Assembly (NCBI GenBank): GCA_014874385.1
Contig: JACWAE010000077.1
Location: forward strand, 1-33,295
Reading direction: 5' to 3'
DNA: 33,295 nucleotides
DNA from: Dehalococcoidia bacterium
GTDB lineage: Bacteria; Chloroflexota; Dehalococcoidia; SZUA-161
How positions within the stretch are numbered: position 1 is the stretch's first letter; each line of letters opens with the position of its first letter. The notes under the pieces are model-generated. The model had not been told where the DNA came from. It saw only the letters and a list, made by a program, of their open reading frames with translations, and made no database searches. Positions 25,465 through 33,065 of the stretch are shown one piece after another. The position numbers and the translations under genes were made by a program.

Positions 25465-26208
25465 TCACGCTTCCACCTCCTGTCTCGACAGCGCCAGGAA
25501 TGCCTCTTCGAGGCTTGCGGTATTAGTCCGACGTGTTATCTCGCCCGGCGCACCCTCAGCGATGAGCTTGCCCAGCCTCAGCAGCCCTATCCTGTCGCAG
25601 TGCTGCGCCTCATCCATGTAATGCGTAGTCAGCACAATGGTTATGCCCTTCCTCTTCAGCTCATTGAAGTACTCCCAGAACGATGCCCTCAGCTCCGGGT
25701 CCACGCCCACTGTAGGCTCATCCAAAAACAGCAGCTTCGGCTCGTGAATCATGCTGCACGCCAGCGACACTCTGTGCTTCATGCCGCCGCTCAGGTTCGA
25801 CACCGGCTCGTTTCTCCACTTCTCCAGCGCGATGAACTGGAGAAGCTCCATCTCTCTCTCAGCGATTCTGCCTCTGGACATACCGTATATCTCGCCGTAG
25901 TGAGCCAGATTATGGTGCACGCTCAGTTCCAGATAGAGCGCGGTTTCCTGGGGCATGTACCCGATTGAGGGGAGGATGCTTCTGTCGGGCAACTTCTTGC
26001 CGAAGATATAAGCCTCGCCGCCGCTGGGCTTGAGCAGGCCGCAGAGTATCTTGATCGCGGTGGTCTTGCCCGCGCCGTTGGGACCCAGCAGCCCGAGTAT
26101 GGCGCTGTTCTCGATTTTCAGATTCAGTTCGCTCAGCGCCGTAAACGCCCCGAACTTCTTGGTCAGATTCCTCGTCTCGATAGCATAAGTTTGATTCAAA
26201 TGAGCCAT
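25465..26208 (-). CDS. ABC transporter ATP-binding protein
   Basis: This 247-residue ATPase has Walker A GPNGAGKTT (residues 42-50), the signature LSGGMKHRV, Walker B LLFLDEPTVGVDP and the H-loop LTTHYMDEAQ. It is DrrA/CcmA-like, powering the ABC-2 permease encoded downstream. I chose the ATG at 26208 (AGCGAGG upstream) because the longer frame reads through palindromic repeats. The gap to the permease is 311 bp of repeats, longer than usual for an operon. Confidence 0.93.
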   Translation of the reverse strand: MAHLNQTYAIETRNLTKKFGAFTALSELNLKIENSAILGLLGPNGAGKTTAIKILCGLLKPSGGEAYIFGKKLPDRSILPSIGYMPQETALYLELSVHHNLAHYGEIYGMSRGRIAEREMELLQFIALEKWRNEPVSNLSGGMKHRVSLACSMIHEPKLLFLDEPTVGVDPELRASFWEYFNELKRKGITIVLTTHYMDEAQHCDRIGLLRLGKLIAEGAPGEITRRTNTASLEEAFLALSRQEVEA

Positions 26209-26237
26209 CCTCGCTTTCCATAATAACATTGGGTAGA

Positions 26238-26288
26238 TCGGAGCACCCGCTCCGACCGTACGGCTAGGCTGGAGCAGATGCTCCAGCC
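26238..26288. repeat. Two palindromes between tetR and the ABC ATPase gene
   Basis: TCGGAGC/GCTCCGA at 26238-26255 and GGCTGGAGCA...TGCTCCAGCC at 26267-26288. Related GGTTGGAG palindromes occur at 27221 and 28496. Confidence 0.75.
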
Positions 26289-26300
26289 TACCCCAAAGCA

Positions 26301-26930
26301 TCAAACCTTCCTGGCCTGTAAACCTTCCAGAACGAAGTCCGCCAATTCGGCAGCCAGCTTTCGAGAATTCAGACCCTCTGCCGGGCTCTTCTCGCCTTCC
26401 AGCTTGCGCAGAATGATGAAGCCAATAACCATGCCGACCATGGCGCGAACAATCAAGCGATAGTTCATGCGGCGGAAATCGCCTGAGGCGATTTCCGCCT
26501 TGAAAAACTTCTCCGGGAATTGCAGCACAGACGCCAGAACCTGCTCGGCGAACTGCTGTCGTAGCTCAGGGTCTCGTAGTATCTCGGTGAAGACGAAGAG
26601 TATCCTTTCTATATTTTCGAAGCCCCAATTCAGGCGGTTCTCTATGACTGAACGGATAAAGGTCTTCTCATCTACCTCACCCGCTTTTCCCAGCAGGTTC
26701 AAAAAGGGCGCGGTCACCACATAGGTGTTCGCAATCGAGACCAGCAGATCCCGTTTGCTCTGGTAATAGTTGTATATAGTGCCCACAGCCACACCGGCCT
26801 CGCGAGCTATATCGGGAATAGTAGCCTCACCGTATCCCTTCCTGGAGAACACAGCCAGCGCCGCATCCAGTATCTGCTTCTGGCGGTACTCCGTGATTTG
26901 CTCCTTCCTCTCCTGTCTCCTTGCCATCAT
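26301..26930 (-). CDS. TetR/AcrR-family transcriptional regulator
   Basis: This 209-residue protein has the TetR DNA-binding domain at residues about 15-60 (ILDAALAVFSRKGYGEATIPDIAREA, GTIYNYYQSKRDLL) and an all-helical ligand domain. The ATG at 26930 follows GGGAGAGG. It heads a minus-strand run with the ABC ATPase and permease and probably represses that exporter until a ligand binds. A dyad overlapping its own promoter indicates autoregulation. Confidence 0.93.
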   Translation of the reverse strand: MMARRQERKEQITEYRQKQILDAALAVFSRKGYGEATIPDIAREAGVAVGTIYNYYQSKRDLLVSIANTYVVTAPFLNLLGKAGEVDEKTFIRSVIENRLNWGFENIERILFVFTEILRDPELRQQFAEQVLASVLQFPEKFFKAEIASGDFRRMNYRLIVRAMVGMVIGFIILRKLEGEKSPAEGLNSRKLAAELADFVLEGLQARKV

Positions 26931-26947
26931 CCTCTCCCTTGCAATAA

Positions 26948-26961
26948 TGAATGAACATTCA
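26948..26961. promoter_or_regulatory. Probable TetR operator
   Basis: TGAATG-AA-CATTCA is a perfect dyad with a 2-bp spacer, lying just downstream of the tetR -10 box across the expected transcription start. Position and symmetry fit TetR autoregulation. Confidence 0.6.
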
Positions 26962-26967
26962 GTCATT

Positions 26968-26996
26968 ATTCTATAAGGCCAATGCCCTTTTGTCAA
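26968..26996 (-). promoter_or_regulatory. tetR promoter
   Basis: TTGACA (26991-26996), a 17-bp spacer and TAGAAT (26968-26973) on the minus strand. Confidence 0.7.
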
Positions 26997-27002
26997 TAGG
27001 AT

Positions 27003-27242
27003 GTAGGGGCACAGCGCGCTGTGCCCCTACAAAAACCTCATGACCAACCTGAGTGACATCAACACAATTCCCCCCTTTCTTAAAGTGGGCAAAGGGGATT
27101 ACGAATCGTAGGGGCAGACCCATGTGTCTGCCCAAATCGGGTTCAAGGCGACCCGTCGGGTCGCCCCTACACAAACAAATCGGGCGCGGCAACCGTGCCC
27201 CTACGTCATGTATATGGGTAGGTTGGAGCAGATACTCCAACC
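27003..27242. repeat. Cluster of five short palindromes
   Basis: Stems at 27003-27030 (GTAGGGGCACAGC, 13 bp perfect), 27112-27133 (GGGCAGAC), 27148-27166 (GGCGACCC), 27182-27200 (GGGCGCGG, one mismatch) and 27221-27242 (GGTTGGAG). They fill the 27000-27279 gap between the tetR promoter and the rmuC-like gene. A further CCCCC/GGGG-bearing stretch lies at 27069-27100. No gene is seen. Confidence 0.8.
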
Positions 27243-27279
27243 AAGCTAGGTATGTAGCAAAACACTTTTCGTGTCTCAC

Positions 27280-28473
27280 TCATAGAAGCGGGCCCTGCTC
27301 GCTCGCGGAACCTGGTTCAGGCAACGTTGCTGGAACTTCAAGTACATTAGCGCCACTCTGGAGGCTTGTAAGACTGCTGCTGACCTTGCTCAGATATGTA
27401 CTCATATCACCGCGCGAATTATTCAACATAGTGATAGCCTTAGAGAATCGCCCCTCAAGTTCCTCCTGCAGTTTCGTGATGTTTTCCTGGGCAGTCTTTA
27501 TATAGGCAGCCAGCTTTTCCAGATCGATGTTCTGTGATGTCTTAAGCACCATCTGAAAAACCAACAGTAGATAAGGAACAAACATACTGTAGCTGACAAG
27601 TACAACATTCATTTGAAAAACATCAGCCTGAATGCCACAGCATGCATCATAAACTGCGTCAGGGACAGCCGCGATGCCAAAATTAACTGTCAGGCTGGGG
27701 TCTATGTATTTCTTGACCTCCTTGGCCTTGCTCAGAACAGCAGACTCAATCTGGGCCTTGAGTTTTTGCTGCTCATCGGGATTATCGCAATTAACAAGCT
27801 GCTCTATCAGATTAGTCGCCGCCCATTTGCTGTCAATCGGCAGAATCAGATTGTTGGGCAAGCGGAGCCCGAACTCGACAGACTTGTTGCCCACTCTAAA
27901 ATTTCGCACCTGCCACTCCGGCGGAAGCTTAGCAAACACAAACTCAAGGATATTCTCTCCCGCACTGCCTTTGGTTTGAGTGCCCGCAATGATCATCTCC
28001 AGCCTCTTTATGGACTCCGCAGTGCGTTGTTCTATCTCTTGACGGGCTTTCGCAAATGTTTGTAGCTCTGTCAAGCCGTCCTTTGCCCGTGAGAGCTCAT
28101 TTCGTATAGCTGCAGTTGCTTCGATAAGACTGCTGGTGGCAGTACTGGCCTGAGCCAACCCTGTTCCCAGCGCCTGGATGTTTTGCCCTGCCGCATTCTG
28201 ATTCTGTTCCACTCTGGCAACACGCTCAGATAGACCCTTCAGTTCAAGTTGAACCCCGCCGACAATCTGCGTTACAGGTTCTAAATGTGAGATTTTTTCT
28301 GTCAGTACTGCGGTTTGGGTCTGTCCGGATTGGACAACTTGAGTCAGGTTCTGAAGTGGGGTCGAAATATCGGCAACATTCTGAGGCTTGCGCAGCTTTA
28401 GATACAACACCACCACCGCCCCTAAGAGCGCGACCATGAAGAAGATAAGGATACCGAGTAGTAGTGTGTCCGT
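27280..28473 (-). CDS. rmuC: RmuC-family DNA recombination protein
   Basis: An N-terminal transmembrane helix (TDTLLLGILIFFMVALLGAVVV) is followed by a long coiled coil (residues about 40-150) and the RmuC nuclease-like domain (GSAGENILEFVFAKLP, VEFGLRLPNNLILPIDSKWAA). RmuC proteins limit rearrangements at inverted repeats. The start is unclear: the helix needs codons upstream of the ATG at 28437, an AAGGAG at 28481-28486 would serve an ACG at 28471-28473, and no ATG, GTG or TTG lies there. A frame to 28566 reads through palindromes. I give the ACG-based extent. Confidence 0.8.
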   Translation of the reverse strand, partial: TDTLLLGILIFFMVALLGAVVVLYLKLRKPQNVADISTPLQNLTQVVQSGQTQTAVLTEKISHLEPVTQIVGGVQLELKGLSERVARVEQNQNAAGQNIQALGTGLAQASTATSSLIEATAAIRNELSRAKDGLTELQTFAKARQEIEQRTAESIKRLEMIIAGTQTKGSAGENILEFVFAKLPPEWQVRNFRVGNKSVEFGLRLPNNLILPIDSKWAATNLIEQLVNCDNPDEQQKLKAQIESAVLSKAKEVKKYIDPSLTVNFGIAAVPDAVYDACCGIQADVFQMNVVLVSYSMFVPYLLLVFQMVLKTSQNIDLEKLAAYIKTAQENITKLQEELEGRFSKAITMLNNSRGDMSTYLSKVSSSLTSLQSGANVLEVPATLPEPGSASEQGPLL

Positions 28474-28495
28474 AAGCTTACTCCTTATCGGGTAG

Positions 28496-28601
28496 GTTGG
28501 AGCATCCGCTCCAACCCAGGTCTTTATGCTCGCTGCGGATGATAACATCCGCAGCCATGCCCCCAACTATGGGCAACCCTTGGGGATGATAGCATCCCCA
28601 A
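28496..28601. repeat. Three palindromes upstream of the rmuC-like gene
   Basis: GGTTGGAGC/GCTCCAACC at 28496-28516, GCTGCGGATG/CATCCGCAGC at about 28532-28555 and TTGGGGATG/CATCCCCAA at 28580-28601. The loops ATGATAACAT and ATGATAGCAT-like cores are shared by the last two. Confidence 0.75.
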
Positions 28602-28626
28602 GAAGCGATAAAGACTTGATAGGTAT

Positions 28627-29343
28627 CTAGTTCTTTCCTTTCATACGAAGCCAATTATGGAGAATAGTCTCAACAAGCGATTTTGCTTCGGAAAGTGTCA
28701 TAGGGTCTTTAGGTGGTTTTGATGTTTGCTTTCCATGACGAGATTCATCCCCAATAGCACCTGGGCTGTTAGCAGTATGCTTGAAACGTTCAATCGCCTT
28801 TCGGGTTGCCCATCCTTTTTTTACAATGTTCGAGATGCCCTCGATGTCGTTTTCAACTACTTCATAAATACGATAGAGATTCACCCAGTCGCGATCTCCT
28901 ATACCGAATAGCCGAAGGACTTTTGCCACGTTTTCATCGCGCTGAGAAGCCGCTACCCAGTTTGGGATCAGACTTATCTGACGAATTTCTCGCACAGTGC
29001 CATCTGCTCCAACAACAGAGGCAGTTACACTCTCATGTATAAAAAGAGTGTCCGAAAATTCTAAAAAAACTTCACGTGTACCGTCATCTTTGACTTTAAC
29101 TACGTGAGCTACTGACAAAGGTTTGCGCACTCCTAGCTCTAATCTTGCAGCCCCATTTACCAGAGTAAGAATCTCACTAGCTTTATTCTTTACATCTTTG
29201 GCACCTGTTAGCGAGTTGAAGTCCGTTGATTTTAGAATAAAGTCTTGTTCTTGTTGAGCAATGCACAGTTCTGGGGAATTGAAATACTTACACAAGTATT
29301 CAAGATCGTATCGGTCACCTGTGATAATTACAAACCATTCCAT
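28627..29343 (-). CDS. Hypothetical protein, 238 aa
   Basis: I do not recognise this protein. It begins MEWFVIITGDRYDLEYLCKYF, has a beta-rich middle (ARLELGVRKPLSVAHVVKV, REVFLEFSDTLFIHESV) and a helical C-terminus (DWVNLYRIYEVVENDIEGI). Residues 195-215 are a polar linker (RHGKQTSKPPKDP), then a final helix. No signal or membrane segment is visible. The DNA is more AT-rich than its neighbours, suggesting recent arrival. The ribosome site is weak (AGGATGATG). It lies between the broken tldD and rmuC. Confidence 0.75.
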   Translation of the reverse strand: MEWFVIITGDRYDLEYLCKYFNSPELCIAQQEQDFILKSTDFNSLTGAKDVKNKASEILTLVNGAARLELGVRKPLSVAHVVKVKDDGTREVFLEFSDTLFIHESVTASVVGADGTVREIRQISLIPNWVAASQRDENVAKVLRLFGIGDRDWVNLYRIYEVVENDIEGISNIVKKGWATRKAIERFKHTANSPGAIGDESRHGKQTSKPPKDPMTLSEAKSLVETILHNWLRMKGKN

Positions 29344-29391
29344 AACATCATCCTAATAATAACTCATTCGGAATCGCCTAGTAGCAGCTTT

Positions 29392-30703
29392 TTACCCTCC
29401 CCCCAGCAGACACTTCCGAATCCTGATGTGGGGGCTGCCGTTGGAGACGGGCAGCGGCATCTGGCCTCCCTTGCCACAGCCGCCGCCCTGGTTCATGTCC
29501 AGGTCGTTGCCGATGGCGTCTATGTTCTCCAGCGTGGTGAACAGGTTGCCGCTGAGCTGCACCGGACGCAGCATCTCCGCTATCTTGCCATTGCGTATCA
29601 TATAGGCTTCGCCTGCGGAGAATGTGAACATCTCCATGCTGGTCATGCCGCCGTACCAGTTCTTGCAGTAGACGCCCTCCTTAATCTCGGAGATAAGCTC
29701 CTCGAAGGAGGCTTTGCCCGGCTCAATGAAGGTATTGGTCATGCGCACGATGGGCTGGAAGGTGTAGTTCAACGCCCTGGCGTTGCCCGTGACAGCCTCG
29801 CCCATCTTGGCCGCCGTCTCCCGGGAATGCAGCCGGCCCACCAGCACACCCTCTTTGATCAGATACGTCATGGTCGAGCGTACGCCCTCGTCATCGTATT
29901 TATAGCTGCCGCGCAACCCCGGGACGGCTGCGCCGTCCACGATGTTTAGGTGCTTGCCGCCGAACTTACGGCCCAGTACCATGATCTCACGCATGCGCTC
30001 GTTTTCGTAGACAAAGTCCGATTCGGAGAGATGCCCGAAGGCTTCATGGGCCCTTGAGCTGAGGAGCTTTGAGCAGCTCCACAGAGCGCCGCGCCATCTG
30101 CTCCACATCCTTGTGCAGGTTTTCGATGAAGCCATAGTCTCCATTGCTGCCCAGGCTCAGCCCGGACTGCTGTACGTTTGAGCCGTCGCGCGCCACGGCG
30201 TTGAACCTCGCCGTGAGGTCCACCTTGCTCTGCTCTATATAGGTGCCCTCGGAATTGGCGAAAATTACCTTCTTGCGGCCATCGCCGTAGCCGATGGTGG
30301 AGGTCTGGATATGGGGCACGCTCCAGATAACCTCGTTGTACCGGTCGAGTAGCTCTTTCTTTCTCGCCAGCGGTATTGAGGCAGGGTCTTTCTTCACCTG
30401 GGGCGGCACTATATCCACCACGGGCTCGACAGCGGCGAGCTTGCTCTCTTCCCTTCCCACCAGCCTCGCCTGCTTCACCGCAATCTCTACCTTCTCTCTT
30501 AAGCCAGAGATGTTATTAAACGAGATAAACCCCCAGCCCCCTTTGACCAGAGCGCGCACATTACCGCCCAGGCTGGTGGTCCTGCCGATGTCCTCCAGCT
30601 CCCGCCCGCGGTACTGGATGCGGGTTGCGTCGCCTTCCTCAATTCGAATCTCGATGTAATCAGCGTTGTGTCCCTTTAGTGCCTTCTCAATCTCGTCACG
30701 CAT
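29392..30703 (-). pseudogene. tldD: tldD, broken by a deletion and frameshift before the HExxxH motif
   Basis: The N-terminal half (frame from the ATG at 30703, GGAGGG upstream) is a normal TldD domain up to SVELLKAPQLKGP, then stops at about 30044. The C-terminal half continues in another frame with the zinc motif HEAFGHLSE and runs normally to a typical GGG end (CLLGGG). In TldD about 14-16 residues (a strand containing VV and GV before HEA) separate these segments; here they are missing, and the frame is off. A single-base sequencing error cannot explain the missing residues. The partner PmbA is intact at 21642-22946. Confidence 0.85.
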
Positions 30704-30778
30704 CAGATTTTCCCTCCGGTTAAGGTTATGGGTGGCTTGGAGTCCGTAACGTCGCCACTCCCATAGAAACGAACCCAC

Positions 30779-30896
30779 GTCGTGACAGGAGTCACGACGC
30801 TACATTCTCAGGATTTCAAATGTGGACTCAATTATAAGTCGGGTAAGAGGAAAAATCTAGCGGATAAAAATGTAGGGGCGATTCGCGAATCGCCCC
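30779..30896. repeat. Two palindromes upstream of tldD
   Basis: CGTCGTGAC/GTCACGACG at 30779-30799 and GGGGCGATTCG/CGAATCGCCCC at 30875-30896 (preceded by TGTA). The first resembles the CGTCGCCAC palindrome at 11689. Confidence 0.75.
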
Positions 30897-30926
30897 TGAC
30901 CATGCGGAGTCCAATCACAACGAAAA

Positions 30927-30955
30927 GGGTGCGTCCTTCCGAGAAGGACGCACCC
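30927..30955. terminator. Palindrome, probable terminator of the 38-aa gene
   Basis: GGGTGCGTCCTTC pairs with GAAGGACGCACCC over 13 bp. Read on the minus strand it is followed by TTTT and lies about 45 bp after the stop at 31002. Confidence 0.6.
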
Positions 30956-31001
30956 ACATGAAATCCAACGGTAACTTTGCTCGAACTATGAGGAATAGCG
31001 G

Positions 31002-31118
31002 CTAGTCTCTCTGCCTTTTCTGCCTTCGCTGGTAGAGATAGTCCGCAGCTAATATCAGCACCAGGAAAAGAGCACTGGCCGATACGTAAAGAGATGTGTC
31101 TAACAATACATCAGTCAT
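31002..31118 (-). CDS. 38-aa single-pass membrane miniprotein B
   Basis: The frame encodes MTDVLLDTSLYVSASALFLV, continues with a hydrophobic LILAADYLYQ and ends in a basic tail (RRQKRQRD). It should be one transmembrane helix with the charged end in the cytoplasm. GAGGGGAAG precedes the ATG, and a likely terminator follows. It has the same length and plan as the miniprotein at 17465-17581 but unrelated residues. An upstream element shared with two neighbouring small genes supports real expression. Function unknown. Confidence 0.65.
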   Translation of the reverse strand: MTDVLLDTSLYVSASALFLVLILAADYLYQRRQKRQRD

Positions 31119-31162
31119 TCGCTTCCCCTCTTCCTATATTGTGCTCTGAATCGAGAGGACGG

Positions 31163-31205
31163 CAATCCTACTTGGGTACTTGATTCAGAGAGTACTTTAG
31201 TACTC
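31163..31205 (-). promoter_or_regulatory. Shared regulatory element, copy 1, with nested dyads
   Basis: CAATCCTACTTGGGTAC, then GATTC, then AGAGAGTACTT (31163-31197) matches the element at 31939-31975 almost base for base. GAGTACT-TT-AGTACTC (31190-31205) is a perfect dyad, and CTCTGAATC (31144-31152) pairs with GATTCAGAG (31182-31190). It lies about 45 bp upstream of the 38-aa gene. Confidence 0.55.
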
Positions 31206-31252
31206 ATCCCGGCAGCCGGCGCAATTAGAGGATGAGGAGGCAGAGGCATAAA

Positions 31253-31285
31253 GTAAGGGCGTCCACCAGAGGTGGACGCCCTTAC
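31253..31285. repeat. 15-bp perfect palindrome
   Basis: GTAAGGGCGTCCACC pairs with GGTGGACGCCCTTAC around AGA. It lies downstream of the 59-residue gene on the minus strand and could terminate its transcript, though no T run follows. Confidence 0.75.
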
Positions 31286-31362
31286 CCTCAATTAGACATG
31301 TAACTACTGCATCTATACTGAGACGCTCAGAAGAAGATGAAAAACAGCTTGCAATAAATCCT

Positions 31363-31542
31363 TCATACGGCTACGGGAACTTTTTCAGTTTCTTTCTTTA
31401 TTGCCAGGGGAGCTAACCTGATCACCGACACCTCCACTGGCGGTATGCATTCTCCGCCGTTGTGATGGAAGGGGATGGGCTCCCAGTTCCGGCAATTCTC
31501 ACAAATCTCTACGTTCACTCTACACATATCTGGCCTTTTCAT
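31363..31542 (-). CDS. Small Cys-containing protein (59 aa)
   Basis: The protein begins MKRPDMCRVNVEICENCRNW and has Cys at 7, 14, 17 and 32, enough for one zinc or metal site, then a hydrophobic/basic tail (VIRLAPLAIKKETEKVPVAV). The ATG at 31542 has AAAGGAG upstream; a longer frame to 31596 lacks a comparable site. A diverged copy of the local regulatory element lies at about 31625-31651. No family recognised. Confidence 0.65.
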   Translation of the reverse strand: MKRPDMCRVNVEICENCRNWEPIPFHHNGGECIPPVEVSVIRLAPLAIKKETEKVPVAV

Positions 31543-31624
31543 TTCCCTCTCCTTTCCAGTCGCTACAACATTTAGTATCGACCTCCTTTCTATCAATAAA
31601 GACGTTGTATCGGCTTAAAACGTT

Positions 31625-31651
31625 CCACTTGCCCTATTCTAGCCGGTACGT
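31625..31651 (-). promoter_or_regulatory. Shared regulatory element, diverged copy 3
   Basis: Read on the minus strand, GTACC, four bases, GAATAGG and, after two bases, AAGTGG appear in the same order and near-same spacing as in the copy at 31939-31975. It lies about 85 bp upstream of the 59-residue gene. Confidence 0.4.
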
Positions 31652-31671
31652 ATCAAAAAGTTATAAATTTA

Positions 31672-31839
31672 TCACGCCGCCAATACAGGCTTTCTTCCCC
31701 TGGCTTCCTCTTGCTCCTCACAGCGTGCACAGATGGATTCCACAGGCTCAATGCCAGAGCAGTGAAGACAGACCCTGGCAAGCCGTGCCATCTTGATCTT
31801 GGAGCAGGTATCTCGCTTTGGGCAGAACTCAGAATTCAT
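31672..31839 (-). CDS. Small six-Cys zinc-finger-like protein (55 aa)
   Basis: Cys at 6, 12, 24, 27, 37 and 40 include two CxxC knuckles (CLHC and CARC), typical of a treble-clef or ribbon zinc finger; the tail is charged (EEQEEARGRK). The ATG at 31839 follows GAGGCTGGAT; the longer frame to 31947 overlaps the likely promoter region. The regulatory element at 31939-31975 is about 100 bp upstream. Function unknown. Confidence 0.6.
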   Translation of the reverse strand: MNSEFCPKRDTCSKIKMARLARVCLHCSGIEPVESICARCEEQEEARGRKPVLAA

Positions 31840-31938
31840 ATCCAGCCTCTCTCCTCTCAAAACAGTCAGCGAACATAAGGGCCTCGCAGCATCCACACAA
31901 CCCCTCATCTCCTTATACCTCGCGTGAAAGAAAGGTGA

Positions 31939-31975
31939 CAATCCCACTTACGTACCTATTCGCAAGGTACTTACG
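31939..31975 (-). promoter_or_regulatory. Shared regulatory element, copy 2
   Basis: CAATCCCACTTACGTACCT, then ATTCGCA, then AGGTACTTACG. GTACCT (31952-31957) and AGGTAC (31965-31970) form a perfect dyad with a 7-bp centre. On the minus strand the dyad is followed by TTGTCA, 18 bp and TATAAG, a plausible promoter for the 55-residue gene. Dyads of GTAC(T/C)T type are common for HxlR/MarR-family regulators. Confidence 0.55.
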
Positions 31976-32095
31976 TCCTGATGCCGTCGAAGCCCGCTAC
32001 CCCTTCTTTAAACTTGTCCCTGACTCGTTCAGGGAGGGTGATTACAGAGGTGCAGTATACCTCCTGCTCGGCGGTTACAGGGGCCCTCCAAGAGC

Positions 32096-32124
32096 TTGAC
32101 AGCTTCGGAGCAGGCAGTTATTAT
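32096..32124 (+). promoter_or_regulatory. Promoter of the enoyl-CoA hydratase gene
   Basis: TTGACA (32096-32101), a 17-bp spacer and TATTAT (32119-32124), about 60 bp upstream of the ATG at 32186. Otherwise the 31840-32185 gap holds only the element at 31939. Confidence 0.65.
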
Positions 32125-32185
32125 CTGCCTGGACTGCGATGAGGATTGGGTATTTCTTCAACAAGACTTGAAACAGGAGGACTGC

Positions 32186-33004
32186 ATGGCCGAACAATTG
32201 GATATCAGCACCAAGAACTGCACCGTCGAAAGGGAGGGGCATATTCTGATCGTCACTCTCAATCGGCCGGAAGCCAAGAACGCGCTCAGCCCATCCATGC
32301 TGGTCGGCATGTATAAGGCCTGGCGGCTCCTGGATAAAGATGACGACCTGTATTGTTGTGTATTGACCGGCAAAGGTGATACCTTCTGCGCTGGCATGGA
32401 CCTGAAAGCGGGACCTGGGGGAGGCGAAGATGCGGAGGAGATCCAGCGAATGATGGTAGATGTACCCAATTTGCACTGGCAGGCACTGCTGCGGGAGAAC
32501 CGTCCCAACAAACCGCTCATACTGGCAGTCGAGGGCTATGCCCTGGCTGGAGGCACCGAGATTCTGCAGGGTACCGATATACGCGTCGGTGCAGAGGATG
32601 CCGTGTTCGGAGTGACCGAGGTCATTCGTGGCCTCTATCCCATGTCAGCTTCTGCCATCCGATTGCGCCGGCAAATCCCTTACTGCCTGGCGGCAGAGAT
32701 TCTCCTTCTGGGACGCCGCATCAGCGCCCAGGAGGCGCTGGAATGGGGACTTATCAATCGGGTAGTTCCCAAGGGGAAAGCCCTAGACGAAGCATTGAAG
32801 ATCGCACATCAGCTCTGTGAGAACGCTCCCATTTCCCTGCGGGCCATCACTCGCACGCTCCGCGAGCTTGACGAGTCAGTGCCGGAAGCGGAGGCGCTCC
32901 GCAGACAAGACGAGATCGGCGGCCCCATCTTTGCCACCGAGGATGCCAAAGAAGGCATGAGAGCCTTCAAAGAAAAGCGTAAGCCTATCTATAAGAACCG
33001 CTGA
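32186..33004 (+). CDS. Enoyl-CoA hydratase/isomerase (crotonase) family protein
   Basis: This 272-residue crotonase has NRPEAKNALS, the oxyanion-hole segment FCAGMDL (68-73), GYALAGG (118-123), and both hydratase glutamates (Glu125 in GGTEIL and Glu145 in GVTEVIRG). It should therefore hydrate 2-enoyl-CoA, giving the (S)-hydroxy product, unlike the MaoC enzyme at 8857. The ATG at 32186 has AGGAGG 5 nt upstream; a longer frame to 32096 overlaps the promoter. It is followed by a small zinc ribbon on the same strand. Confidence 0.93.
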   Translation: MAEQLDISTKNCTVEREGHILIVTLNRPEAKNALSPSMLVGMYKAWRLLDKDDDLYCCVLTGKGDTFCAGMDLKAGPGGGEDAEEIQRMMVDVPNLHWQALLRENRPNKPLILAVEGYALAGGTEILQGTDIRVGAEDAVFGVTEVIRGLYPMSASAIRLRRQIPYCLAAEILLLGRRISAQEALEWGLINRVVPKGKALDEALKIAHQLCENAPISLRAITRTLRELDESVPEAEALRRQDEIGGPIFATEDAKEGMRAFKEKRKPIYKNR

Positions 33005-33065
33005 CCACAAAGTTGACCGTCAAGGTGCTGGGGACTACAATAAATACAGGACGGCAGAATTACCG

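Noticed and set aside
27003..27242. CRISPR array
   Set aside because: The palindromes differ in stem sequence and spacing; there are no identical direct repeats with regular spacers.
29245..29949. Plus-strand open frame of 234 codons
   Set aside because: It is antisense to the C-terminal half of tldD and has no recognisable features.
30044..30144. Programmed frameshift in tldD
   Set aside because: No slippery run is seen, and about 14-16 conserved residues are missing at the junction, which frameshifting cannot restore.
32158..32520. Minus-strand frame of 120 codons
   Set aside because: It is antisense to the crotonase gene, which carries all catalytic residues.
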